DNA of 64,000 nucleotides from Capitulum mitella (taxonomy: Eukaryota; Arthropoda; Thecostraca; Pollicipedomorpha; Pollicipedidae), in the NCBI GenBank assembly GCA_030062745.1, contig CP099840.1:12290437-12354436 (forward strand), written 5' to 3'. The notes under the pieces were generated by a model. It ran no database searches. It was not told the origin of the DNA and was given only the letters and a program-made list of their open reading frames with translations. Positions 1-11,222 of this stretch are shown one piece after another. Position 1 is the first letter of the stretch, and every line of letters starts with the position of its first letter. The position numbers were made by a program, and so were the translations under genes.

Positions 1-488
1 ACGGAAACAGCACCCCAGCTAAACCATCCCAGGCGAACGTCGCCGTGGTTTTCCATTCAAACGCTTGAGAAGCTTCGCGAAAGTGGAACATAAACAACCG
101 AACCATCGATGACACGCACTAGCCTCATGCGCAGTCGCAGACATTTCGATTGACTGCAGCCTGTGAATGGCCAGCGTGTCCGGAAGACGACGCGATATGG
201 AAAGCTACGCTGACTAACCGCCTGAACATTCCAACGACACGTACGCGCGCCGCGACTAATGGACACTGTTCTCGAAACCTCATCTGGGGCGTCCGGTCTC
301 TCCAGCAGCTGGCAGACGGCTCCATGGAGACGAACGGGTGAGTGCGGCGGCATTTCCGCCGCCCGCGGAAGTCGTCCCGAGGTCGGGAGTACGCAGAAGG
401 GAAGCGTCCCCTCCCCCGCTGCAGCGGCCGCGGGCTCGGCCGCAACCTGGCCGCAGCTGCCGCCTCCCGTCCCCGAGACAGCGCCGCG
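1..488. other. Unique sequence, no gene recognised
   Basis: This stretch begins at moderate GC and becomes strongly GC-rich after about position 330. The short ORFs here overlap in several frames, are rich in Arg, Ala and Pro, and match no family I know. I see no tandem repeat, RNA gene or TIR before the 73-bp array that starts near 489. Confidence 0.5.
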
Positions 489-1000
489 CGGCGACCTCCT
501 GACCGACGACCCTGAACTTGGTCTGACCTGGAGCAGGGCCTCCGTCAGACCGGCGGAGAGGTAACCACCTCCTGACCGACGATCTGAACCTGGTCTGACC
601 TGGAGCAGGGCCTCCGTCAGACCAGCGGAGAGGTGACTACCTCCTGACCGACGACCCTGAACCTGGTCTGACTTGGAGCAGGTCCTCCGTCAGACCGGCC
701 GAGAGGTAACCACCTCCTGACCGACGACCCTGAACCTGGTCTGACCTGGAGCAGGGCCTCCGTCAGACCGGCCGAGAGGTAACCACCTCCTGACCGACGA
801 CCCTGAACCTGGTCTGACCTGGAGCAGGGCCTCCGTCAGACCGGCCGAGAGGTAACCACCTCCTGACCGACGACCCTGAACCTGGTCTGACCTGGAGCAG
901 GACCTCGGTCAGACCGGCAGAGAGGTGAGCACTTCCTGACCGACGATCTGAACCTGGTCTGACCTGGAGCAGGACCTCGGTCACACCAGATGAGAGGAAT
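489..1000. repeat. Minisatellite, 73-bp unit, about 7 copies
   Basis: The word CTCCTGACCGACGA recurs at 496, 569, 641, 714, 787 and 860, and again in degraded form near 933, giving spacings of 72-73 bp. Copies 3-6 are nearly identical. Copies 2 and 7 carry the one-base-shorter form GACGATCTG. Each unit holds GGTCTGAC followed about 16 bases later by its reverse complement GTCAGACC, so each can form an 8-bp stem. Because 73 is not a multiple of 3, reading frames through the array shift from unit to unit, which argues against coding. The last copy degrades around 985-1000. Confidence 0.95.
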
Positions 1001-2162
1001 GACTGGTCGTTCCCCGAGATTTACTCCGCACGCCAATTAAGAACACAAATAGGACGTGTGTGTTGCGTCAGCACGTCAATCACGCTAGCAATGCCAACAA
1101 AGTAGTCAGAAGCAGCCCATCATATTGTTTCCGGCTGAAAATCACTGGTTATCTCTCTCAGCTTCGTCCAGTGCCTCCCCTCCATCATCGTCAGAGAGCA
1201 CGACGCACGTCCCAGGCCTGCACTCTGCACCTTCCAAACACGACCCCAAGCCATGGTCCTCCGCCCTTTAAATGGCACGCCACGACAGCTGACGTAGATT
1301 TCCCTAGAGGACGCCTCTGAACAGGATACTGAGCAGCCTTTCCTCTGCTCGTCCCGGCGTCCTGCTCAGGGTCCGCTGCGCGGGACGAACGGCCGACGGG
1401 CCCGGCCCGGCCCGGCCCGCACCGTCTGTCGTCCAGCCGCCAACTGTTGGGGCAGGCCGTCCGCGGCGGCGGCGGCGGTCCGGCGCCGCCCGCCCGGCCG
1501 CCGCCGCCCCCAGCCGTCGTCAGCTGAGCGGTCCGAGGGCGCGGCGCGACGACGAAACACGGCCGCCGTACGCCCGGCTGGCGCCGCAGCCGCTGACGCC
1601 TCCGGACAGCCCGCAACACAACCCACCGACGCCGCCCGGTCGGCTGATGCAAGCTTGACGTTTGACGCCAAATGACGGGGGACGGCCGGCCGCCGGACGG
1701 CGCGCGCTCCAAGGCCGCGCTGTCGCCCGACGTACGGCTGACGGCCCGGAGGGAACCTCCGTCCGTGAGCCAAACCGAGTCGCCACCGAGACGAGGCCTC
1801 TGCGCCCCTTTGTGAATGGATGACCCGGCGCGAGTGGGTATTACGTACGATTCAGATCCACGATCGGCGGCCCGTGATGAAATCGCCAACGTCCCACCTT
1901 GACAACCTCAAAGGAACGAAACGAACGCAAAATCAACAACAGCTGAGAGAGCGCAGACCAGGATTGTTAACGGCCGGTGCCAGTTTTCTAAAAGCCCGTA
2001 TCGTGTCATTCGCAGCACGGAGCCGCCCTGATCACAAATGAGCCGCCTGCCCTAGGTGACAGTGCCAATAGAGAAGTCAGTGACCGCGAGAGGCACCGGC
2101 CTCAGCGCGAGCCAAACTACACACCGGAGAGAGCGGCGGTCAGCGAGCCGTGACTCCGCATC
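1001..2162. other. GC-rich unique block, no gene
   Basis: The core (about 1370-1800) is extremely rich in CCG, CGG and CCGGCC words and has almost no stop codons in several frames. Overlapping ORFs on the minus strand (up to 232 codons) are therefore uninformative. They are Arg/Gly/Pro/Ala-rich in every frame. The edges return to moderate GC. No tandem repeat was seen. Confidence 0.5.
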
Positions 2163-2335
2163 GTCAGCGCCGGCCAACAGACAGCGTCCCGGGACAGCGC
2201 TGACCGGAGTAAGACCGGAGTAAGACCCCACACCGTCAGCAGCGGACGGCAGACAGCGTCCCGGGACAGTACTGAGCAGAGTAAGACCCCACACCGTCAG
2301 CAGCGGCCGGCAGAGTGTCCCGGGGCAGCGCGGGC
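2163..2335. repeat. Minisatellite, 61-bp unit, 3 copies
   Basis: The unit starts with GTCAGC and contains CAGCGTCCCGGGACAG and AGTAAGACCCCACACC. It begins at 2163, 2235 and 2296. Copies 2 and 3 are 61 bp apart. The first interval is 72 bp because the 11-base word CCGGAGTAAGA is duplicated. The third copy is truncated and merges into GC-rich sequence. Confidence 0.85.
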
Positions 2336-3493
2336 CGGCCAACTCGCCTGAGCCTGACGGAGTCCGGCCCGTCGGCCGACCGCCGACATTCGCGGCCCCG
2401 GCTTTAATGGCCCGGACGACCGGGCCGCTCGGCAGGCCCGTCCGGAGATGCGCCAGATAACCGGCATCAGCGGGCCGGATCACGAAATCGTGGCTCGTTT
2501 GGGAGGAGGAGCAGCGCCGATCCAGTTCCGCGGCCCGGCCGGCCGACCGCCACCCGCCGTGGAACCACGGCCGCCTCGGCCCAGACTCTGGCCTTGGCGG
2601 TCCGGCGACGCCCGGGCGGAAAGTCATCACCGACGCTTCAAGGGCAGCAGTCGTGAATGAAAGAAAAAAACGAGCCGACTAATGGAGGGACTCGCAGTCA
2701 TCGTCGACGCTCAGTTGTCGCCTCATCTTAACGTGACTGCGAATCACGTTAAGATGAGTCACCGCCATTCCGCGCGGCTGGCGTGGTCCTTTTGAAGTGG
2801 GGGGGAGGGCGCGTGCTGAGGCCCCATGGCCTCACGGCATCCGGCGCCAGAGAGGTCGGAACTGACCACTGGATCGTCCCGTGTAGCAGCACTGCCCTCG
2901 TCTGCACGTGCCAGCGCAAGTTTCCGAAGCAGAGGTCGCCTCCATTGACCAGGAACCGACAGGAAACGACGATCAGTGTCAGTGGAGTGTCAGTGGAGCG
3001 CCCTTCCTCTCCCTCATTCTCTCTCTGTTCCCTCGTTTTTTGCGCCGAAAGAACAGCGAGTTCATGTCGGCGCGGTCAGTCGGCTGCACGGGAGTAGCAC
3101 GAAAGTACCAGAAAATACACCTCATGTCTTGTTATCTAAGTTTGCAAACACCGGCCTGATCCCATGGCAACACGTGTAAGTCACCTGTAACGGATACGAA
3201 TAATCTTCCGTCAATAACGTCCGCAAAAATAGCTCCCGATCAGACCACAACAGGTCCACGTATTTATCGTTCCAGCACGGTTTTCGAAGCCGGCCATTTT
3301 TTCGCTCTGGCGCCAAGGAAACCACGGCCGATGACGGCCGCCGGCAGGTTTGGCATTTTTCCGCCCGCCTCAGCCCGGTCGAGTGGTGTGTTCTGGGCCG
3401 GCGACGTGTTATCCGCAGTCGGCGACTGACCGCTGATGTCACCCGCTCCGTCCAGGAGACGCCTCCCGGTCCGATCCGGAGTCCGAGGACGGC
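2336..3493. other. Mixed-composition stretch, no gene
   Basis: GC-rich to about 2640, then of more balanced composition. It holds the perfect hairpin at 2722-2758 and a pyrimidine-rich patch near 3005-3035. Short ORFs here overlap in frame and are not recognisable. Confidence 0.45.
2722..2758. repeat. Perfect 15-bp inverted repeat with 7-base loop
   Basis: The left arm CTCATCTTAACGTGA (2722-2736) is matched exactly by TCACGTTAAGATGAG (2744-2758), with CTGCGAA between them. Pairing stops at both outer edges (2721 C against 2759 T). The stem is too short for a normal animal pre-miRNA, and no T-run follows it. It could be a cruciform or a footprint of a small palindromic insertion. Confidence 0.9.
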
Positions 3494-3722
3494 GCCGACA
3501 GCAGGACGACTCGATCGGACCCCATCCTTCACAGACCCCGCCGACAGCAGGACGGCTCGACCAGACCCCATCCTCCACAGAGCCCGCCGACAGCAGGACG
3601 GCTCGATCGGGCCCCATCCTCCACAGACTCTGTCGACAGCAGGACGGCTCGACCGGACCCATTTTCCACAGACCCCACGGAGAGCACGATGATTCCAGTG
3701 GACCCCACCTCTGACGTATTCC
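3494..3722. repeat. Minisatellite, 46-bp unit, 5 copies
   Basis: GCCGACAGCAGGACG recurs at 3494, 3540 and 3586, as GTCGACAGCAGGACG at 3632, and in weaker form near 3678. The spacing is exactly 46 bp. Each unit carries CTCGAYCGG, CCCCATCCTCCACAGA and similar words. Since 46 is not a multiple of 3, ORFs crossing the array change frame at each copy. Confidence 0.95.
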
Positions 3723-5461
3723 GCCGAGGGCAGGCGCCGGACCCCGTCCCCGACGCCCGTCGCAAACCCACCAGCAGTGCAAACCCGTGACAACCGGACC
3801 TAAGGCTGCCGCCGCCGTGCCTGAGGTGTTTCGGCGCCAGGTTTCGGGAAGACGTTCCGTGCCTGGTTTGTGATCAGTGCCGACGCCTGAGCTGCCTCCG
3901 CGCGGCCGTCAGCTGGTCCGGGGCGGGAGCGCGCCCAGCCCGCTCGCCGCCGGAGCCCGGTCGGAGGCGGCGCAGGCGCCGGTGCCGAACACTCCCGGCG
4001 CAGCGTGGTCTCCCGGACCGCCGTGAGCGTGACTGTCGCCGCCGCCGCTGGGCGGCCGTGTCCGCTACACCGAGCCGACCTGACCGCCGGCTCCGGCAGC
4101 TCGGCGTATCTGCGGGCGTACGCCGGCCCAGCGGTCCGAAAAACCTCACGCCAGTCAGTTGGCGTACCACCCTCCGCGGACACCGCCCGCCCGCGGCTAC
4201 TCCCTCACGGCACGGGCAAAAACAATCGCCGCGGACAATCCAACCCGTGCGTCTTAACGCGGGCAGGTGCAGGAGGGCGGCGCAGAGGCGCTGTCGTCCG
4301 GGTCCCGGCTCCGACTACTGCCGCCCGACGAACGACGACGACTCCGAAGAAGCGGAGCCCAGAAACCGCCGGACCGCTCCGCACCGGCGGTCCAGGCGAG
4401 GCCAGCTGTGGGAAGCTTCAGTAGCGGCGAGCCGGGGCCCGGGAGAGCCGCGAGACCACGGCCCCCGGTCGGAGCACCAACACTCACCCGACCCGCCGCT
4501 GGCCCCGTCCGAGGCGGACCGAGCGCGCCGCGGCCGCCCGACGCCGCAGCGAGACGTCAGCTGCTTCAGGATGCTGGACAGCCGCTCAGGAGGGGCCATC
4601 CAGAATCGGATGGCTACAGAACTACCGCAAACGGCATCCGAGTCGACGCGGACAGCGCCGCCGGCTCCGAGAGTCCAGCGCCCCGGCAGCTCCCACGGCG
4701 TGGAGACCCGCCCCAGCGCGGCAACCGACCGCAAGTGCTGCGCCGCATGGCGAACCAAATAGCCGAAAGGCGAGCGCCGCGCGAACTGGGCGGAGCCAGG
4801 CCAACTCATCCCCGATGACGAGAGTTCGGGCCAATCAGCGGCCGCGATCGGACGCATGTCCCGCCGCTCCGTGAGGTAATGAGACCGCGGGCGCTCACGG
4901 CTCGCCGGCGGCCGATACGTCTGACGGCGCCGCAGCAGCCGCCGACCCCTCTATTACCGGCAGACGGGGCGGTCCGGTGTCCGTTGGACGGACGGCCGGA
5001 CCCGCGGCCGCCGCGCGTCCGGCCCTGCGGCGAGCCCGCCTGAACCCGAACTGGACGCACTCGGTCCGACCAAAAATCGGCCAGGCGTGGAACGGCCGCG
5101 GCCGGCGGCCGGCGCCCTGCGCCGGCACGCCGCTCCGCTCGTGACTCCCGAGCGTTCCTGCTGGTGATCGCCGTCGAGAGGCAGCCAGCGCAGGCGTCGA
5201 TGCGGCACACTAACGCTGACCGTTCCGCCCACGCGTCCCGAGGCGGAGCAGGAGCAGGAGCAGTGCAGACCTGGCCGGCGGCCGACCGGAACGGCAGCGA
5301 GACCCGGGCGGCGGCGGGCGGCGCCCGTCTCAGCGCCCAACAGATCGGGGCGGCGCCCGCCAGTGACGCCATCCGGGCCGACTGCGAAGGTGGAGCACGC
5401 CAGCCCGGCCGGCTCCACCAGAAGGCCACCCTCCGCTCGCAATCACGGCGGGCGGGAGAGA

Positions 5462-5474
5462 GGGGGGGGGGGGG
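5462..5474 (+). repeat. Homopolymer run of 13 G
   Basis: An uninterrupted G-run follows a purine-rich GGGAGAGAG stretch. It is one of several G or C runs of 11 or more bases in the window. Confidence 0.95.
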
Positions 5475-6090
5475 CGCACAACAAACACGTGGAAATCAAA
5501 GATGCTCCGAGCGCCTCTGCGGGCTCTCAGCCTTCCGAACCGCAGTGGCAACTTTGCCGGCCGTTCGAAACAGATTCATTTTGGGCTCTGGAGGACGGCT
5601 TGCCACGTCACTTACGGGGACAAAATGCTGACACTTGTTTCAAAACCAGCGTAGTCTTCTCTTGTACATGCCCACTGCTTGCGATAATATGTGAACAGCC
5701 TCCAGTTTGTAACCATGAAGGTAATACGGTCCGCTATACCCTGGTCATTTCCGAACATCTTGCTGTGCCTCATCCGCGACGGAAACCCAACGGGATAACC
5801 AAGGCAGTGCCATCACTCTGTCGAACAAAAGATCAACGTGTCTATTCCAGCACATAACGCCTGCCGTGGCCAACCAGCCGATTTCATCTTCATCTACCGG
5901 GCTTATTCAGCGCCGCACCGCCCCCCCCCCTCCCCGCTCCCTGCTCGTCGACCACTTTCGATCAGTAAATTCTGCAGCTGCCATGGGCCGAATCTCGGAC
6001 CATGTTGTTCAAGATGCCCTATGGTCGGCTCGGACCTCGCGGCAGTCACGCGTCTCGGCCGCGGCTCAAAGGTCACGACCTTAGTCACAC

Positions 6091-6111
6091 GCCGCCGCCG
6101 CCGCCGCCGCC
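6091..6111 (+). repeat. (GCC)7 microsatellite
   Basis: Seven uninterrupted GCC triplets after TTAGTCACAC. A poly-Ala or poly-Arg reading is possible, but there is no gene context. Confidence 0.95.
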
Positions 6112-7603
6112 TGTGCCGGATGGCAGCCTGGAAAGTTTGGCCGAAACGACACCAAACGAATGAACACCAGACTGGGGGCTCCTGATTCGCGGACTTCATT
6201 GTTCATGGTTCGGCGCAGCTCCCGGAATCGCACTGAGTGGCCAGAAAACAAGAGCTATGCACGCGCATGACTTGCCGTAAAGCGAGCGGTCGATGCGGTC
6301 GTGGTGGATTCGTGGAGGTCCCTAAAAGGCAGGCGACAGGCTGTCTCCGATGACACTCCAAGTATTCATACTAGATTTCCGCATAAAGAGGACACTGATA
6401 TCCCTCCTATTGCCCAATATCGCGGCGCCTCAAGTGGCCAGGAGAACGCTGGTGCGGCCGACTGAGCTGATTACCGACGGCGGTAACCGTGACTATATGC
6501 CTTCAAAGATTGGCAGATAACGCTTCGGCTGATCGGAGGCTGACTGCGGGGAATCCGCTCTTGACGCAGTCTGATTCAGTCTCAATCGGGCGGGACGGAG
6601 CAATAAGACCGACGCCCGGTCGCGCCGGGCAGTTGGCCGGCAGTCGGCGACAGCCATCTGATAAGGCCGGCCGCTTCCAAACGGGGCAAACACGCGGCCC
6701 ACGCGCGGCCGGCCGCGCCGCTATCTTGATGTTCACGTCCGACCTCGGCGGCTCCAGGGCGCCATCAGGCATCAACAACGGCCCACTCGGTCCGGCCCAG
6801 CCTGCCCTGGGACGCGGACGCCGGCCGCCGCCGACTCCACACCCGCTGTACGATTGTACCTCCCCCCGTCCGCAGGAAGAGCCACGACGCAGCAGGCCGC
6901 CCGAGACGGCTCAGTTCGGCGCCCGGCGTGCGGGGAGGGTTCCGCCGGCCGATCGGCCGTGACGTCGCCGACCGCTTGACGCCACGGCCCAGGGCCAGCG
7001 CCGAGATCCCGGCCGGGGTGCGCCCCTCTTCCGCGAACAAAGCCGCCGATGCCGAGGAACGGCGACTCGCGCCGCGTGACTTGCGGGGGAGACGGGTGAT
7101 GCACTCCACGTCCGTCAGTGCATGCGCAAGCCATTACGTCAAGAGCGCCGAGCGTGCAGCGCGAGCTAAACAAGCAAACAGCACGTGTGTTTAATGGTCT
7201 CTGCTTGGAAGGCTCGGCATGCGGAGATGACGACAGGCGGCAATCAACGACGCCGCCGTCCCATAAAAGGTTAACGACGCACGACTTTCCTCCTCCGGGT
7301 GCAAGAAGTGAGGTGGGAGAAAAAAAGAACAGCGTGACGAAAGGAAACCGTGAGAGTAAAAAACGGGGTTACCATTCATGGCCATCACAAAAACGAAAGA
7401 GAATGAAAGAACACACGTAACAGAAGGCGGTGAGGGAGAGAGAACGGCGGGCGGGAGGAGGAACGGCGGAGGGCGAGGGCCGGTGGTGGCGAGAGACGGC
7501 GCCGGACGCCGGCCGGGTTACAGATTACCTGGCCGCTGTTAGCCGGGCAGAGGCGGGCGGCGCGCATGCAGGGCCGCCCGGCGGTGGCATGCGAGGTCAC
7601 GGG

Positions 7604-7730
7604 TCACGGGGCGGTCTTACTCTGCGACTTGGACGGGTACAGCTCCATGGCGTGGAACAGCGCCAGCAGGCGGTCATAGGTCAGGCGGCGGCGCGAGTCG
7701 GTGCCGCTGCTCCACACCGTCCACAGCTCC
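7604..7730 (-). CDS. Candidate exon of an unidentified protein
   Basis: On the minus strand a good acceptor, TTCACCTGTTACAG, is followed directly by an open frame from 7730 to a TGA at 7604-7606. The peptide begins ELWTVWSSGTDS, continues RRRLTYDRLLALFHAMELYP and then SKSQSKTAP. The core looks like an amphipathic helical segment of a real protein and is unlike the Arg/Ala-rich shadow ORFs around it. An alternative reading has a donor (A|GTAAGA) at 7619-7620. That makes an internal exon of 110 bp (7621-7730) ending just after the conserved-looking SKSQ, with acceptor phase 2 and donor phase 1. I cannot name the family. No partner exon was identified within the window. Confidence 0.4.
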
Positions 7731-10700
7731 CTGTAACAGGTGAACGGCCGACGGTCAGTCAGGCGCCGCCCGGCCCGGCCCCGGCGGCCGGCAGCGCCCC
7801 GATGACCCGCTGAGTCTCGGACGCCCGGACGGTGTCCCGTGCACGGACGACTGCGCGTCGCTGTCACCCTGGAAGCTCGTGCGTCACGGGGCCGGGATTT
7901 CTCGTCACATGGCCTGCCCCCGAATACAGCGCGGCGCATCGAGTGGCGCACTGTGTTTCACCAGCACGGCGAGTCCAGGAAGCGGATACGCTTCGTGGAA
8001 GCGACGCTGGCGAGCTGATTACTGCCGCAACGCAGGTTAGTGGATGCATACAGGCACCCGACACCGTGCACCACGTCACGAAGAACTGAGCGTCACGCCG
8101 GCCAAGGTCTGCTGCTGTGATGTCATACGGCCTTACCGCCAATACATCATACCGCAGCATGAGTGGGAGCCCGCTCCGCATAATCAGATCACTCTCTGAC
8201 TATCGGGCGAATCGAACGAGCTGCTGGAGGCGCGCCAGTGTCGTCATCTGTCGCAGGCACCCGACACGAGGCGGAACCGCCAGGGACCGTGGCGTCGCGT
8301 GACGGGCGGCCGGGGCGCGGGCCGCCGCCGCTGCGCGTGGCCCGACCGACCCCGAGCCAACGTCACCGGGCCTTTGTCCGCGCCGGCCGCCGCCGGCCGG
8401 GTCTAATTGGACGCGGATCTGACGCAGCCGGTCGGCAGCCGCCGCTGCACCGGCCGCCGCCGCCGTCCGTCAGCCGCCTGGCCCGGCCAGACCTGCCGCT
8501 CCAGAGCTCCGAGCGGCGCGCCCGGGGGCTGGGCACAAATGGACCGCGGTTCACAGCCGCCCGTCGGCTGCGGACACAGCACACGGCGTCCGGCCGAGGC
8601 GGCGGCGGAGCGCGGCGGAGCTCACGGCGCTCTCAGCGAGGAAATGAGGTGTAACGGCGCGGCGGCGCGGCGCTCTCCGACTCCGCGGGCAGAGACAGAG
8701 GCGGCGCACGACGCATCGGCAGGTCGCTAATGGCTGCTGCGGTTGTCGGCGCCGTCGGCTACTAATGCACCACCAGCTGCGGCCTTCTCTGTTTACTCTA
8801 GACCGCATACGAAACGCCGCCATCTCACCGCCACAGGGCTGACAAAATGACCCCACCCCGTCCGACTGCCAGGAGGCGAACGCAGCTGGTTTACTGAAGA
8901 AAAAAAACGCTGAGAAGACCTGGCTAAGCCAGAACTTCCTTCTTTTAGTCGTCGGCCTGAATCAAAGACCCTAATCTGTCCCAACGCTGTCCAAGCTAGT
9001 TGTCGCAAGCGACCCAGTTGATGGCCCAGCTGACCAAGTTGATGGTCTGATTCCACGGTTCAGATGTTGGTCTGGTTTGATGGTTTAGCTGGTGGCCCGG
9101 TTTGATGGTTCAGCTGGCGGATCCGGCGGGCAGTCCCGGCCGCAGGTGAAGGTCCGGCTGACGTCACCTGCAGGATGCCGCGGCGTCGTCGTGCGCTGCG
9201 GCGTCGCCCGTCCACATGCAGCCAGCACTGGCCGCCAGTCCGGGAGCACGTGCCCCGCCGGCACCAGTGAGCCTCTCGGCGAGCGAGCCGGCTCGGCCAG
9301 CTGACCGTCCCGGCTCGGCGGCAGGCCAGTTTCGTCCCGGTCTGGCGCTGCCGGCGAACGCAGCCGCGTCCGGCGCCCGGTCCGGCTTTATTTACAAGCC
9401 GCATCCATAATTCATGGCCGGCGTCAGGTAACCGCGGCCGCCAGAGAAGGCGAACGGTGACGTGAAGCGGCTGTTGCAAAGATGATGAGCTCCCGGCTAC
9501 AGGTGCGGAACAATGGCCGCCTGCTGATTCGGCAGCGTCTGCGTACATCGGCCAGAGAAAGCGGTGACGTCGGCCGGAAAGAGTGTCGGAGGAAGGACAG
9601 AGCAGCGCGGCGGAGAGCGACGGGCGTCGGTAGGGACACGGATTGACCGGGAAAGAACGAGGAGGCAGCGGAGATTGGAGTCAGTCAGGCGAGTGGCACT
9701 GCATCAGTTGGAAAACACGGAAAAGATCACGGTTCGCTTCGGGCAAGAGCATCAGATGGGGAGAAGCAAGAGAAAATCGTTCTCCTCTGTCGGAAATAAA
9801 TACAAAGGCAATTCTAGATAACTGAAGAATAATAAAGAAGGGCGAGGAACGCAGAAGGCAAGCACGCACAGGAGACCAGAGACGGGCTTAAGAGAGCAGG
9901 AAGCGTCAAATGACGAAGGGAAAGCCTCAGTCAGGTGCACACAGACGGCGCCAGGTCGGCCGAGTTTCGGGGACAACCGGTCCACGAACCAGAGGCGGCT
10001 GGGGGCAGGCCGACGGGCGAGAGTCGCGAAGAGGCTGGGAGGAGCCACGAGCGCGGCCGCCGCGGAAGGACACCCGGCTGTTTCTGCCTCACAATCCAGG
10101 TCAAGTATACGCGTGGGCCGGTCGAAACGCAGCCGTCAGGGCCGACGCCGACTCGCCCCGTCCTCAGCGCTGCCGGCGCTGTCAGTACACCGAAACCTGC
10201 ACTACACGTCTGCACGCTGAGCGTGATGGATCGACCACGAGGAGACGAAACATGCGTCCCGACATCTGCAATTTAACAACACGCCTACCGGTGCTGCATG
10301 GAAAGGAACGCCTTCACCGCCTCTGACTCGTGGCGCGGGTTTTGGTACGGGAAACGTAACCGTCGCATCCTCGCCGGCCGCGCGGTCTGGGCGGGTCACT
10401 GAGCAGTCCGCCCACGCACCGACCACGGCCACCTGAGGGGCCCCGGCTCCTCACGCGGGCCGTATCGAGTGCCAGATAGCTTATCGCTCGGACGCCCGAA
10501 CTCAGCAAAGCACCATCTCACACGCACGTGCGCCCTGCTGCCGTTGACCAACAGGTGCGGCCAATTAGCATCAAGACTCACTGTTACGCAGCGACCAACA
10601 GGCTCGGCCACTCACGCTTACCTCACGTCAGCCAGCCGAAAACAGGGGTCCACCATCCCAAGTCCCTACGATACGACGTCACTGCAGCCAGTCGCAGCAC

Positions 10701-10733
10701 CTGCTACATCAGTGTGCAGCCCACATCGTCGCG
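7731..10733. other. Mixed block, no gene recognised
   Basis: GC-rich at 8.24-8.72 kb and 9.1-9.4 kb and more balanced elsewhere. It contains a degenerate short repeat at 9000-9125 and a TGACGTCA site at 9159-9166. Around 9560-9900 the plus strand is purine-rich. At 10610 the minus strand has a good donor (GTGAG|GTAAGC), preceded in frame by a short ATG peptide, but there is no other support for an exon. Confidence 0.4.
9000..9125. repeat. Degenerate short tandem repeat around GATGG
   Basis: Variants of TTGATGGYYCAGCTG recur about every 20-25 bases, including GATGGCCCAGCTG, GATGGTCTGATT, GATGGTTTAGCTG and GATGGTTCAGCTG. Spacing and sequence are both irregular, so this is probably an old, decayed array. 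Confidence 0.6.
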
Positions 10734-10830
10734 GCACCCGTCTGCCGCGGCCGCCCCCCGTCAGTCTGTCGCGGCCGCCCTGCGTCAGTCTGTCGCGATC
10801 TCCCTGCGTCAGTCTACAGAGACTGCCCCG
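10734..10830. repeat. 24-bp tandem repeat, about 4 copies
   Basis: CGTCAGTCTGTCGCG recurs at 10757 and 10781 and in diverged form at 10805, with a related unit just before. The 24-bp period keeps frame and gives an eight-residue Ser/Leu/Arg repeat on the plus strand. Nothing else supports translation. Confidence 0.8.
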
Positions 10831-11047
10831 CGTCTGCGCCGTGCCGGCGCGGCGGCTGGTCGGACGTGGCGGGCACGCCGGCGGTCACGGTCCAGGCAGG
10901 CCCCTCCTGGCACGCGAACAGCGCGCCGGCCGGCGCTCAGTGACGCAGCGGGACAGCCACGCGTGCGGCGACGCCCACATTCCGGCCCGAGCTGGGCAGG
11001 CACGAGGCCCGCGGACCGGCCGCGCCGCTCACCGGGAGACTGGCGGC
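10831..11047. other. GC-rich spacer between arrays
   Basis: CpG-rich sequence of the same flavour as its neighbours. No gene, repeat or RNA is visible. Confidence 0.4.
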
Positions 11048-11222
11048 CTCCCGGGCCGAGCACGGACCTGCGCTGCTCCCGGGGAGGCCTCAGACCTGAT
11101 AGCACCCGCCGGGCCGAGTGCCGGCCTGTACTGCTCCTGGGGGAGGGACCTCAGACTTGAGGGTACCCGTCGGGCCGAGTGCGGGCCTGTACTGCTCCTG
11201 GGGAGGCCTCAGACCTGAGAGC
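11048..11222. repeat. Minisatellite, 58-61-bp unit, 3 copies
   Basis: CTGCTCCYGGGG appears at 11073, 11131 and 11192. Each is preceded by GGGCCGAG and followed by GGCCTCAGACCTGA-type sequence. Spacings are 58 and 61 bp, with small indels in the G-run. Confidence 0.85.

Larger units (their letters stand above)
3723..7603. other. Long GC-rich block, no gene recognised
   Basis: About 3.8-5.5 kb is CpG-rich with overlapping Arg/Ala/Pro-rich ORFs on both strands. From 5.55 kb the composition is more balanced, then GC-rich again at 6.6-7.1 kb. It holds a run of 13 G at 5462-5474, a C-run near 5921 and a (GCC)7 tract at 6091-6111. I see no splice-bounded exon, TIR or RNA gene. Confidence 0.45.

Noticed and set aside
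489-1000. CRISPR array
   Set aside because: The regular 73-bp spacing comes from whole identical units with no unique spacers. The same applies to the 46-, 29- and 31-bp arrays, and the DNA is eukaryotic in character.
10611-10660. Minus-strand first exon MVDPCFRLADV before GTAAGC
   Set aside because: The donor is good, but the coding part is tiny, has no upstream promoter signal and no partner exon. Too weak to list.
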